A DNA stretch of 64,000 bases from VAZQ01 sp963725065 (GTDB lineage Bacteria > Pseudomonadota > Alphaproteobacteria > Rhizobiales > Xanthobacteraceae), in NCBI GenBank assembly GCA_963725065.1, contig CAVRXD010000008.1, positions 62,001 to 126,000 of the forward strand, read 5' to 3'. Position 1 is the first letter of the stretch; each line of letters begins with the position of its first letter. The notes beneath the pieces are model-generated. The model was not told where the DNA came from. It worked only from the letters and a program-made list of their open reading frames with translations, and searched no databases. Positions 16,966-28,168 of the stretch are shown here, one piece after another. Position numbers and translations under genes: made by a program.

Positions 16966-18178
16966 ATGACCAAGCCGGCGCGCCTGCGAACTTTCTGGTG
17001 GACGGTTCACCGCTGGATCGGCCTCGGCCTCACGGTGCTGTTGGTGCCGATCGCGGTGTCGGGCGCGCTGCTGGTGTGGCACGACCCCCTCGATGCGCTA
17101 CATTCATCCCAGCCGTTACGCAGTGACGGGGACGCAGCTCATGCAGCCCTCGGCTTATCTGGCGAGCGCCACCGCGGCGCTGGACGGCAGCGCCCAGCCG
17201 GTGGGGGTCCGGTTTCCCGCGGACGAGGGCTGGCCCGTGATCGTGATGGCGCGCGGCGCGCCGCGGGTCGAGGGCGGCCCGATCCGGTTCGTCAACGTCT
17301 ACCTCGATCCCCCGACCGCCCGGACGCTCGACGTGGTCGATTTTCGGTCCTCGCTCATCGGCTGGCTGCATCGCTTCCACGAAAATCTGACGATTCCCGA
17401 ATATTCCGGCCGCGCCATCGTCGGTTGGGCCGGCGTCGGCATGCTGATCCTGTCGCTGACCGGCATTTGGCTGTGGTGGCCGCGCAACGGCGCGTTCCTG
17501 CCGGGCCTGCGCTGGCGCCGCTCGGCGCAGACGACGACCAATCTCCACCATCTGCTCGGGTTCTGGATCTCGATCCCGCTCGCGGTGGTGTCACTCACCG
17601 GCGTCTATCTCGGCTTCCCGCAGACGATGCGGCAGATGATGTCCTCGATCGCGCCGATGAACCCGCAGGGCCCGCGGCCGGGGGCCGGCACGATTGCGCG
17701 TGATACGCGCCTGACACCGGACAGCGCGCTTTCGGCTGCCGTTGCATCGCAGCCCGATGCGCGCCCAGCCGTCATATTCCTGCCGGTGGCGCGTGCGAAC
17801 ACTGGCGACCGCGGTCGCGCGCCGGGCGCCGAGCGCGAAGGCAGAGGCGAAGGCGGGAATGCCGCCGGCCCGGCTTGGCGCGTGCAGTTGCGGAATGCGG
17901 TGAGCGGCGAGACCGCCACCGTCATGGTGGACGATCGCAGCGGCAACGTGGAACGCCAGCCGGCGCCGCTCGCCGGAGACCGCGCAGCGCAATGGATCCG
18001 GTGGATCCACGAGGGCAGCCACAGCGGCCCGGTCTGGCAATTCGCCGTGTTCCTGACGGGGGTCTTCCCATTGGTATTTGCCGTGACGGGCGTGATCATG
18101 TGGTGGCGGGGCAGGCGGGCCCGCAAGGATATTGCCGGGCGCACTCCCGCCCGAGGCGAACTGCAAGCAGCCGAGTAA
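16966..18178 (+). pseudogene. PepSY domain-containing membrane protein (one frame break)
   Basis: Two overlapping frames give one PepSY-associated transmembrane protein of about 403 residues. The first 45 codons from the ATG at 16966 (FWWTVHRWIGLGLTVLLVPIAVSGALLVWHDPLDAL) are the typical first membrane helix with its HRW motif. The chain then continues in the +1 frame from about 17,100 (IHPSRYAVTG, WLHRFHENLTIPEYSGR, LTGIWLWWP, LHHLLGFWISIPLAVVSLTG). It ends with a last helix VFPLVFAVTGVIMWWRGRR. One extra base near 17098-17101 reconciles them. Such proteins accompany siderophore receptors and may assist periplasmic iron release or reduction. Given the intact remainder, a sequencing insertion is as plausible as a real inactivating mutation. 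Confidence 0.8.
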
Positions 18179-18318
18179 AGGGGGCCGCGCCCCGCGCGGA
18201 GAAAAGCCGACCTGCTGAGTTCCGTGCCGCTGCAGATCATCGGCGGCATGCAACAACGTCATATTGAAACACGAGGGTGGGGCGCGTAGCAGTACTGTGT
18301 GAGAAGAGGCCAGTGGAA

Positions 18319-19194
18319 ATGCAGTTTCGGGAAATTTCGGGCGCATGGATTAGTACCAGGTGCCACTTCTTGCGCCGTCCCGCGTTGATGACGGCGATAG
18401 CCGGATGCGCGCTGACCGCCGCATCGATCGCGGCCCCGGTGTCGGCGCTTGCGCAGGACAATATCCTCGCAACGGCAACACTCCCGCGCGATCTCAGCCC
18501 GTGGGGCATGTACATCAACGCCGACCCCGTGGTGAAAGCGGTCTTGATCGGCCTTGCCTTTGCCTCGCTCGTCACCTGGACGGTGTGGCTCGCCAAGACG
18601 ATCGAGATCGTGATCTGCAAGCGTCGCGTACGCGCGGCCTTGAACATCCTGGCCAGCGTGCGTTCGACGATGGAAGGCGTGGAGCGGCTCGCTGCTACGC
18701 AAGGAGAGGTCCGGCAGTTCCTCGACGCAGCCGTCACCGAATTGAAGCTCTCGGCCGGCTCCATCGAACGCGACGGGATCAAGGAACGGATCGCGTCGCG
18801 GCTCGAACGCATTGAAGCGGCTTATGGACGCCGCCTCCTGCGCGGTACCGGGGTGCTTGCGACCATCGGTTCGACCGCTCCGTTCGTGGGCCTGTTCGGC
18901 ACCGTCTGGGGGATCATGAACAGCTTCATCGGCATTTCGAAGTCGCAGACCACCAACCTCGCGGTGGTTGCGCCCGGCATCGCCGAGGCGCTGCTGGCGA
19001 CTGCTTTCGGGCTTGCGGCCGCCATTCCGGCCGTGGTGATCTATAACGTGTTTGCGCGGTCGATCTCGGGCTATCGCGCGCTGCTCGGCGATGCCTCGGC
19101 CGAGGTGTTGCGGCTGGTGAGCCGAGACCTCGAGCGTCCCGCGGTGGCGTCGCCCGCGCGCAGAGGGGCATCGTTGCCGGCTGCGGCTGAGTAA
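18319..19194 (+). CDS. exbB: ExbB, proton-channel subunit of the TonB energising complex
   Basis: A 291-residue MotA/TolQ/ExbB protein from the ATG at 18319 (a GTG at 18277 would add 14 residues). An N-terminal cleavable-looking segment ending SALAQDN precedes three membrane helices: VVKAVLIGLAFASLVTWTVWL, the TGVLATIGSTAPFVGLFGTVWGIMNSF helix with conserved Thr/Pro/Gly, and the IAEALLATAFGLAAAIPAVVIY helix that lines the channel. An extended N-terminus before TM1 is common in alphaproteobacterial ExbB. It is followed after 39 bases by exbD and then tonB, so the three genes form one operon serving the receptor upstream. Confidence 0.95.
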   Translation: MQFREISGAWISTRCHFLRRPALMTAIAGCALTAASIAAPVSALAQDNILATATLPRDLSPWGMYINADPVVKAVLIGLAFASLVTWTVWLAKTIEIVICKRRVRAALNILASVRSTMEGVERLAATQGEVRQFLDAAVTELKLSAGSIERDGIKERIASRLERIEAAYGRRLLRGTGVLATIGSTAPFVGLFGTVWGIMNSFIGISKSQTTNLAVVAPGIAEALLATAFGLAAAIPAVVIYNVFARSISGYRALLGDASAEVLRLVSRDLERPAVASPARRGASLPAAAE

Positions 19195-19233
19195 GCGAAG
19201 CGCGTATTCAAGCGTATATTCGAGAGTGTCGGC

Positions 19234-19659
19234 ATGAGCGTACGCCTCGACCACGGCGAAGACAGCCTCACCGAGGTCCATGAGATCAACGTCACGCCAT
19301 TCATCGACGTGATGCTGGTTCTTCTCATCATCTTCATGGTGGCGGCGCCGCTGGCCACCGTGGACATTCAAGTCAACCTGCCGGCGTCGACTGCCGATCC
19401 GACACAGCGGCCGGACAAGCCGTTGTTCCTGACCATGAAACCCGACCTCACGCTCGCGCTCGGCAATGATCCCCTGCAGCGCGAGCTCCTGCGCAGCACG
19501 CTTGACGCCGTCGCCAAGGGCGACAAGAGCACGCTCATCTTCCTGCGCGCGGACAAGGCTGTGCCTTATGGCGAGCTGATGGAGGTCATGAACCTGCTGC
19601 GCACGGCGGGATATCTGAAGATTGCGCTCGTCGGGCTGGAAAAGGTGCCGGCGCCATGA
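19234..19659 (+). CDS. exbD: ExbD, TonB-complex subunit
   Basis: A 141-residue ExbD/TolR protein. A short cytoplasmic N-terminus (LTEVHEINVTP) leads into a single helix FIDVMLVLLIIFMVAAPLA, with the conserved protonatable aspartate in FIDVML. The periplasmic domain follows, with VNLPAS and YGELMEVMNLLRTAGYLKIALVGLE. It couples proton flow through ExbB to TonB. The stop overlaps the tonB start by four bases (ATGA), indicating translational coupling. Confidence 0.96.
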   Translation: MSVRLDHGEDSLTEVHEINVTPFIDVMLVLLIIFMVAAPLATVDIQVNLPASTADPTQRPDKPLFLTMKPDLTLALGNDPLQRELLRSTLDAVAKGDKSTLIFLRADKAVPYGELMEVMNLLRTAGYLKIALVGLEKVPAP

Positions 19660-20501
19660 TCGGGTTCACGCCCGAAGATCTCGTCGACCTGCGCCGCTGG
19701 GCGGTCTGCGCCGCCATCGTCGTTCTCACGCACGGCGGCATCGCGGCGGCCATGGTCAACTGGCGTGATGCCGACGAAGCGGCCGAGCCCGCCGCCGCCA
19801 TCGTGCTCGAGTTCGCGCCGGTGCCGGTCGCGCCGGCGATGCCCCAGATGGAGATTCCCCCCGGGCCCGAGCAAGTGATGTCAGACGCGTCGCCCAACAA
19901 GCCGACGGAGAGCGTGGAAGACAAGATCGAGGACAAGGTCGAGCAGAAGGCCGAGGCGAAGCTCGAGCAGAAGGTCGAAGAGAAGGTCGACACCAAGCCG
20001 CTCGAAGAGCCGCCGCCGGAAGTTGCGCCGGCGCCCGATCCGGAGGTCGCGATTCCGCCGCCGCCGGTGCAGGAGGTCAAGCAGGAGACCCCGAAACGGC
20101 AGGAGCCGCGCCCGCCAGCACCCACGACGTCCGCGCCGCAGGCGATCCCCGAGCAGGTGGCCGCGATTCCCGCGGCGCCCACGCAGGGCCAGATCATTCC
20201 CACCAATTCCAGCGTGGTGCCGACCTGGAAGACGCAGATCGTGGCGCTGCTGGAGCGCAACAAGCGCTATCCCGAGACAGCGCAATCCCGCCGTGAACAA
20301 GGGGTGGCGCAGGTCTTCTTCAGCCTCGACCGACAGGGGCGCGTGCTCGAAAGCCGCGTGGTGCGCTCATCGGGGGCGAACGCGCTCGACGAGGAGGCGC
20401 TGGCGCTGTTGCGTCGCGCGCAGCCGTTCCCGCCGCCTCCGCGAGAATTGGCGGGCGATCATGTCGATCTGACCGTCCCGATCCGCTTCAATCTCAAGTG
20501 A
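19656..20501 (+). CDS. tonB: TonB, energy-transducing periplasmic protein
   Basis: A 281-residue TonB with the expected three-part layout. The N-terminal membrane anchor is around residues 13-31 (VCAAIVVLTHGGIAAAMV). The periplasm-spanning linker (about 60-180) is rich in Pro, Glu and Lys, including a run of imperfect KVEQK-like repeats. The C-terminal TonB domain (about 190-281) has WKTQIVALLERNKRYP, GVAQVFFSLDRQGRV and LDEEALALLRRAQPFPPPP. It transmits ExbBD energy to the outer-membrane receptor. It ends 19 bases before secA. Confidence 0.95.
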   Translation: MIGFTPEDLVDLRRWAVCAAIVVLTHGGIAAAMVNWRDADEAAEPAAAIVLEFAPVPVAPAMPQMEIPPGPEQVMSDASPNKPTESVEDKIEDKVEQKAEAKLEQKVEEKVDTKPLEEPPPEVAPAPDPEVAIPPPPVQEVKQETPKRQEPRPPAPTTSAPQAIPEQVAAIPAAPTQGQIIPTNSSVVPTWKTQIVALLERNKRYPETAQSRREQGVAQVFFSLDRQGRVLESRVVRSSGANALDEEALALLRRAQPFPPPPRELAGDHVDLTVPIRFNLK

Positions 20502-20520
20502 CATTTTCCTGACCTGAGCG

Positions 20521-23082
<2,562 letters not shown>

Positions 23083-23176
23083 CGACATCGTCGACTATTG
23101 TCCGCCAGCACGATCGGGCCTATTTGGTAGGCAAGCCGGCCGGCGAGAGCCTGGCAGGCATAACCGAGGAATACCG

Positions 23177-23341
23177 ATGCCCGAAACGGTTTCGGCCGCA
23201 GCACCTGCGTTTTCCCGTCCGCTCCTGCTCGTCGCGGCGGCGGCCGGGATCCTGCTGGCAGGCACCGTAGCGCTCTGGGCCCACTACGGCACGGCGGTGT
23301 TCTACGAGATGATCGCTGCAGGAATTGCTGCCTGCCTGTGA
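23177..23341 (+). CDS. Small single-pass membrane protein upstream of SCO
   Basis: A 54-residue protein starting at ATG with CGAGGA seven bases upstream. One hydrophobic helix (PLLLVAAAAGILLAGTVALWAHYG) is followed by a short amphipathic tail (TAVFYEMIAAGIAACL). The function is unknown. It lies 31 bases upstream of the SCO gene on the same strand, and my recollection is that similar short proteins precede SCO genes in other Hyphomicrobiales, so a role in copper delivery or oxidase assembly is conceivable. Confidence 0.72.
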   Translation: MPETVSAAAPAFSRPLLLVAAAAGILLAGTVALWAHYGTAVFYEMIAAGIAACL

Positions 23342-23372
23342 ATGCTCGCGGGGGCAGGGCAGAGGAACCAAG

Positions 23373-23972
23373 ATGACCGCGCGCCACATCCGTATTCTCC
23401 TGATGACGGCGGCATTCGCCGCCGGGCTCGTGCTTTGCTTCGGTATCGTCCTGATCGTGACCGGACGCCTGTCGACGCCGGTAGCACAGCAGGTCGCCGC
23501 CATCGGCGGGCCGTTCAAGCTGACCGATCAGAACGGGAAAGTGGTCACCGATCAGGATTTGAAAGGCCGCCCAACCCTGGTGTTCTTCGGCTTCACCAAT
23601 TGTCCCGACGTCTGTCCGACGGCCCTGTTCGAGATGTCGGAGATCTTGCGCGCGCTTGGGCCGGAGGCGGACCGCATAAATGCGGTGTTCATCACCATCG
23701 ATCCGGAACGGGACACGCCGGCGGTGATCAAGGACTACCTGTCGAGCTTCGACCCGCATCTCGTGGGCCTCACCGGGGACCCCGCCGCCATCGCGGCAGT
23801 CGCGAAGGCCTATCGCGTCTATTCCAAGAAGGTGCCGCTCGATCAGGGCGGCTACACCATGGATCACACCGCGATCGTCTATCTGATGGACAAGAGCGGC
23901 CGCTTCGTCTCGCCCTTCAGCCTTAAGCGGACCACCGACACCGCGGCCGCCGATCTGCGCCGCTACCTGTGA
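23373..23972 (+). CDS. SCO1/SenC-family copper chaperone
   Basis: A 199-residue membrane-anchored thioredoxin-like protein. One N-terminal helix (residues 8-30) precedes a domain carrying the copper ligands C77 and C81 (NCPDVCP) and H165 (YTMDHTAIVY). The ITIDPERDTPAVIKDYL segment is characteristic. SCO proteins deliver or reduce copper for the CuA site of cytochrome oxidase. The start ATG is preceded by AGAGGAA. It follows a small membrane protein and precedes a TPR-methyltransferase by 16 bases, and it is about 35 kb from the cox operon in this window. Confidence 0.95.
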   Translation: MTARHIRILLMTAAFAAGLVLCFGIVLIVTGRLSTPVAQQVAAIGGPFKLTDQNGKVVTDQDLKGRPTLVFFGFTNCPDVCPTALFEMSEILRALGPEADRINAVFITIDPERDTPAVIKDYLSSFDPHLVGLTGDPAAIAAVAKAYRVYSKKVPLDQGGYTMDHTAIVYLMDKSGRFVSPFSLKRTTDTAAADLRRYL

Positions 23973-23988
23973 GCCCGACGGCCGATAA

Positions 23989-26664
23989 ATGAATCCGCGC
24001 GACAGGCGTGCGAACGGCAAACACCCCGGCTCGCCGCCCTCTGGCGTCCCGGCGCTGTTCGCGCTCGCCGTGCGCCACCATCAGGCCGGACAGCTGTTCG
24101 ACGCCGAGAATGTCTACCGGCAAGTGTTGGCAAGCGACAGCCGGCATTTCGGCAGCCTGCATCACCTCGGCATCATTGCCCTGCAAAAGGGGCAGGCGCA
24201 GGTGGCAGTCGATGTGATCAGCAGGGCCCTCGCGAGCAACAATCGCGTGCCGGACTGCCACTACAACATGGCTTTCGCCTTGCAGACGCTCGGACGATTG
24301 AGCGAGGCGGTCGGTTACTATCGACAGGCGATCGAGCTCAAGCCCGACTACGTCGAGGCCCACACCAATCTCGGAAACGTGCTCAAGGAGCTGGGCAGCC
24401 ACCGCGAAGCGGCGGCATGCTACGAGCGTGTCATCGCCCTCAAGCCAAGCGCCGAGGCGCACTACAATCTTGCCAATGCGCAGGCCAAACTCGGCCAATT
24501 GAGCGAAGCGGTCGCCTCCTATCAGCGCGCGCTCGCGCTCAAGCCGGACCTCGTCGGCGCGCACAACAATCTTGCCAATGCGCTCGTGGCGCACGGCCGC
24601 TCGGACGAGGCGCTGATCCATTTTCAGCGCGCGCTCGAAGTCGACCCGAACCTGGTCGAGGCTCACGTCAACCTCGGCACGATCCTGCTGCAGCAAGGAA
24701 AACTGGATGCGGCCGCGGCCCAGTTCGAGCGTGCGCTCGGCATCGACGCGAATTCCGCCGATGCCCAGGCCAATCTCGGTAACGTGCGCCTGGCACAAGG
24801 CCGCCTGGTTGCGGCCGAACAATGCTATCGGCGCGCGCTCGAGCTCAAGCCAGACGCTGCCGAGGTGGACAACAATCTCGGCCTCGTGCTCACGGCACGC
24901 GGCGATTTCGAGGAGGCAGGGCGGCGATTCCAACGGGCGCTGGTTCGCCAGCCGGACTCCATCGACGCCCATAACAATCTCGCTCGCCTGTTCCTGTCCA
25001 TGGGACAGCCGGTCAACGCGCTGGACGTGGTCGGGCGCGCGCTCGCCGTCGGCGAGACGCCACAAAGCAAGGCGCTTTTCGTTCAATGTCTGCGCGTTCT
25101 TCCCGATCCGCCCGACGTCGATGAGCTGGGGCCCCTATTGATACGGGCGTTGTCGGAGTCCTGGGGACGTGCCAACGACCTGGCCGCGGCCGCCGCCCGC
25201 ATGGTCAAGCGCGACGGCGCAATCGCGCCCAGCGTGACGCGCGTCCTGGACGCATGGCCTGGGCGCATCCCGGCGCATGAACTGCTGGAGCCGGCTACTC
25301 TCGCCGCGATTTCAGGCGATCGCCTCCTGCGCCAGCTCATGCAATCGGCCCCCATCGTCGATATCGAACTTGAGCGACTGCTGACAGCCATTCGGTTCGC
25401 GCTGCTCGAGATTGCGTGCGCATCCGGCGACGCGTCGGTCACGGACGAAAGGCTCGCCAGCGCGGAGACTTTGAATTTCTGCTGTGCGCTGGCTCGTCAG
25501 TGTTTCCTCAACGAACAGGTCTTCGCGTGCACCGATGATGAACTGGAGGAAGGGCGGAGGCTGCGGGACCGCGTGGTCGCTGCGTCGGCATCGGGCGCCG
25601 GGATTGCGGACATCCAGTTGGCGGTGGTCGCGGCGTATTTTCCGTTGCATTCGCTTCCCGCCGCCGGGTCGCTCCTGCACAAGACCCGGTCCGATGCGAT
25701 CGGGGGTGTCGTCGCACAACAGGTGCGCGAGCCCGCCGAGGAGCAGGCATTGCGCGGGTCGATCCCCGCGCTGACGCCGGTGGAAAACGACATATCGCTG
25801 AAGGTTCGGCAACAGTACGAAGAAAATCCCTACCCACGCTGGGCGCAGGCGGATCCGCCGGGCGAGCCGCTGCGCTTCGATCAATATCTGCGCCGGCGAT
25901 TGCCCGCCGCCGTCTTTCAGAACGTCGGCAAGCCTGACATCGACATTCTGATCGCAGGGTGTGGCACCGGACAGCACGCGATCGAGACGGCGCAGCGGTT
26001 TGTCGGCGCCAGCGTGCTTGCCGTCGATTTGAGCCTCGCCAGCCTTGCCTATGCCAAGCGCAAGACGGTTGCGCTTGATCGCTCCAATATCGAATACGCG
26101 CAGGCCGACATCCTCAAGCTCGGCGCGCTTGGACGGACCTTCGACCTTATCGAATCGTCCGGCGTGCTGCATCATCTCGCCGACCCGCTCGCCGGATGGC
26201 GCGTGCTTCTCTCGCTGCTGCGGCCGGGAGGTTTCATGATGATCGGCCTTTACAGCGAGATTGCGCGTGCGGAGATTGTAAGGACCCGTGCCTTCATTGC
26301 TGAACAAGGCTACGGCGCAACTGCCGGAGATATCCGGCGGTGCCGTCAGGCACTCATCGCCGGCGGCAGAGAATTCAGCAACGTGATTGCTTCGGTAGAC
26401 TTCTTCAGCACGAGCGGCTGTCGCGACCTTCTGTTTCACGTGCAGGAGCATCGCTTCAGCATTCCCGAGATCGCGCGCTTCATCGCGCAGAACGGTCTCG
26501 CCTTTGTCGGCTTCGATCTCGACCACTTCACGCTGCAGCGATACATCGCGAAATTCCCGCACGACACGGCCATGAGCGACCTGGCGTCGTGGGAGATGTT
26601 CGAGCGCGCTAATCCGAGCACGTTTTCCGGCATGTACCAGTTCTGGGTGCAAAAGACGTCATGA
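23989..26664 (+). CDS. TPR-repeat protein with C-terminal SAM-dependent methyltransferase domain
   Basis: An 891-residue fusion. Residues about 15-370 are ten or so tetratricopeptide repeats with the recurrent pattern A..LG.L.EA...Y..AL.L.P (for example ELKPDYVEAHTNLGNVLKELG). A helical linker without recognisable motif follows (about 370-600). A class I methyltransferase domain begins around residue 605, with the SAM-binding glycine loop ILIAGCGTGQHAIE, the acidic VLAVDLS and the motif IESSGVLHHLADP. The preceding KVRQQYEENPYPRWA resembles sequences preceding methyltransferase domains in TPR-methyltransferases of alphaproteobacteria. The substrate is unknown, possibly a protein bound by the TPR array. 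Confidence 0.88.
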   Translation: MNPRDRRANGKHPGSPPSGVPALFALAVRHHQAGQLFDAENVYRQVLASDSRHFGSLHHLGIIALQKGQAQVAVDVISRALASNNRVPDCHYNMAFALQTLGRLSEAVGYYRQAIELKPDYVEAHTNLGNVLKELGSHREAAACYERVIALKPSAEAHYNLANAQAKLGQLSEAVASYQRALALKPDLVGAHNNLANALVAHGRSDEALIHFQRALEVDPNLVEAHVNLGTILLQQGKLDAAAAQFERALGIDANSADAQANLGNVRLAQGRLVAAEQCYRRALELKPDAAEVDNNLGLVLTARGDFEEAGRRFQRALVRQPDSIDAHNNLARLFLSMGQPVNALDVVGRALAVGETPQSKALFVQCLRVLPDPPDVDELGPLLIRALSESWGRANDLAAAAARMVKRDGAIAPSVTRVLDAWPGRIPAHELLEPATLAAISGDRLLRQLMQSAPIVDIELERLLTAIRFALLEIACASGDASVTDERLASAETLNFCCALARQCFLNEQVFACTDDELEEGRRLRDRVVAASASGAGIADIQLAVVAAYFPLHSLPAAGSLLHKTRSDAIGGVVAQQVREPAEEQALRGSIPALTPVENDISLKVRQQYEENPYPRWAQADPPGEPLRFDQYLRRRLPAAVFQNVGKPDIDILIAGCGTGQHAIETAQRFVGASVLAVDLSLASLAYAKRKTVALDRSNIEYAQADILKLGALGRTFDLIESSGVLHHLADPLAGWRVLLSLLRPGGFMMIGLYSEIARAEIVRTRAFIAEQGYGATAGDIRRCRQALIAGGREFSNVIASVDFFSTSGCRDLLFHVQEHRFSIPEIARFIAQNGLAFVGFDLDHFTLQRYIAKFPHDTAMSDLASWEMFERANPSTFSGMYQFWVQKTS

Positions 26665-26799
26665 CCGCGATCCGCCTCCATTCGGCAAAGACCGCGGGGC
26701 GAATGACGGCCCCGAACGGGATCGACGCCACTGATCTGCCGTAACTCGCCGGTAAGCGGCTACATCGAATTGCAGGCCCCAAAGCTGGTAACATCAGAA

Positions 26800-27702
26800 A
26801 TGGCGGTGTTCGCTCATTCCAACGCAAGCCGCTGGGCGCTCGTTCGGCGCGCTCTCGGGTTCGCCGTCTGCCTCCTGGTCCTCGTCCCGTTCCTCGGCGC
26901 CGGACCGACGCAGGGGCAACCGGCGGGAGCGGAGCCGGCGGTGCGCGTCCCTGGATTCTGGGATCCCCGGCGCCGGCCGGAAAAGCCCGACCTGTCCCGC
27001 ATCAGCGTGATCCGCTTCCTCACCGAGGTCGATTATCCGCCATTCAATTATGCGGGCCCCGACGGCAACCCGCAGGGCTTCAATATCGATCTCGCGCGTC
27101 TGCTGTGCGAGGAACTCAAGCTGCCCTGTACCATCCAGATGCGCCGCTTCGAGACCTTGATCCCGGCGCTCAACGCCAACCAGGGCGATGCGGCCATCGC
27201 CTCGATCGCGGCGACGCCTGATCTGCGCGCGAGGGTCGATTTCACCGATCCCTATTATCGTACGCCGGCGCGCTTCGTGGCGAAGCGCGATTCCCCCATC
27301 GAGGATCCGCTGCCGGAGCGGCTGGAAGGCAAGAAGGTCGCCGTCGTCGCCGGTACCGCGCACGAGGCTTATCTTAAGGCTCTGTTTACCGAGGTTGAGC
27401 TGCGCCCTTATCCGAACGCGGACGCTTCGCGCGCCGCACTGCGGCGCGGCGAGGTCGATCTCCTGTTCGGCGATGCCATCTCGCTCGCCTTCTGGCTCAA
27501 CGGCACGGATTCCGAGAATTGCTGTGCCTTTCGCGGCGGCCCCTACACCGACAACCGCTATTTCGGTGAAGGCATCGGCATCGCGGTCCGAAAGGGCAAT
27601 GACACGATCCGCCTGGCGCTCAACTGGGCGCTGTTCCGGGTCTGGGAGCAGGGCCGTTTCACCGATCTGTGGCTGCGGTATTTCCCAATCAGCCCGTTTT
27701 GA
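26800..27702 (+). CDS. Transporter substrate-binding protein, family 3
   Basis: A 300-residue secreted protein from the ATG at 26800 (an in-frame TTG lies ten codons earlier). An N-terminal hydrophobic segment (LGFAVCLLVLVPFLGAG) is followed by the family-3 solute-binding fold. It has IRFLTEVDYPPFNYAGPDG and GFNIDLARLLCEEL for ligand contact, then FTDPYYRTPARFVAKRD and VAVVAGTAHEAYLK. Proteins of this kind capture amino acids or other small polar solutes, either for an ABC importer or as sensory or enzymatic components. No permease or ATPase genes adjoin it. Confidence 0.87.
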   Translation: MAVFAHSNASRWALVRRALGFAVCLLVLVPFLGAGPTQGQPAGAEPAVRVPGFWDPRRRPEKPDLSRISVIRFLTEVDYPPFNYAGPDGNPQGFNIDLARLLCEELKLPCTIQMRRFETLIPALNANQGDAAIASIAATPDLRARVDFTDPYYRTPARFVAKRDSPIEDPLPERLEGKKVAVVAGTAHEAYLKALFTEVELRPYPNADASRAALRRGEVDLLFGDAISLAFWLNGTDSENCCAFRGGPYTDNRYFGEGIGIAVRKGNDTIRLALNWALFRVWEQGRFTDLWLRYFPISPF

Positions 27703-27855
27703 GCCACTGCCGGCCAGACCGCCAAGTCCGTCGGGAATTGGGTTCGGCGCGGGGAAAAGAAGGGGATTGCGTTCAATTTTAGCGAACTGCGCAACCATAT
27801 CGAAGCGCGCCGGTGATTAACTCCTCCGTATCGGGTGCGGGCGGAGTTCCGGATC

Positions 27856-28020
27856 ATGAAAGTGCTGATTGCGCGATTTGCCTGCGACGAAGGCGGTGCG
27901 ACTGCCGTCGAATACGGGCTGATCGCAGCCGCGATGTCGGCCGCGATCATCACCATGATGTTCGGCCTCGGCTCCAAGCTGACGGCGACCTTCGCTTCGG
28001 TACCGGTTGGCCTCAAGTGA
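27856..28020 (+). CDS. Flp-type IVb pilin
   Basis: A 54-residue prepilin. The short leader ends in GG-A (ARFACDEGGATAVEYGLIAAAM), with the conserved Glu five residues after the processing site and the hydrophobic helix that follows in Flp/Fap pilins. After cleavage by a prepilin peptidase such as CpaA it would polymerise in a Tad pilus. No tad/cpa genes are nearby, so it is a dispersed extra copy. The ATG at 27856 is chosen over an upstream in-frame start because it gives a standard leader. Confidence 0.9.
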   Translation: MKVLIARFACDEGGATAVEYGLIAAAMSAAIITMMFGLGSKLTATFASVPVGLK

Positions 28021-28168
28021 CCGGATGCGACGCGCCGTTCCAGCCGTTGCGGAGGTAACGACCAGATCGGCTGCAGCCAGGCGCAATTTTGCTGCGAGTG
28101 GCTGTTTGAACAGCGTTTCGATTGACGGCAGGGGGTGTGGTTTTTAGTGTCCGCGGCCGGAGAGATCG

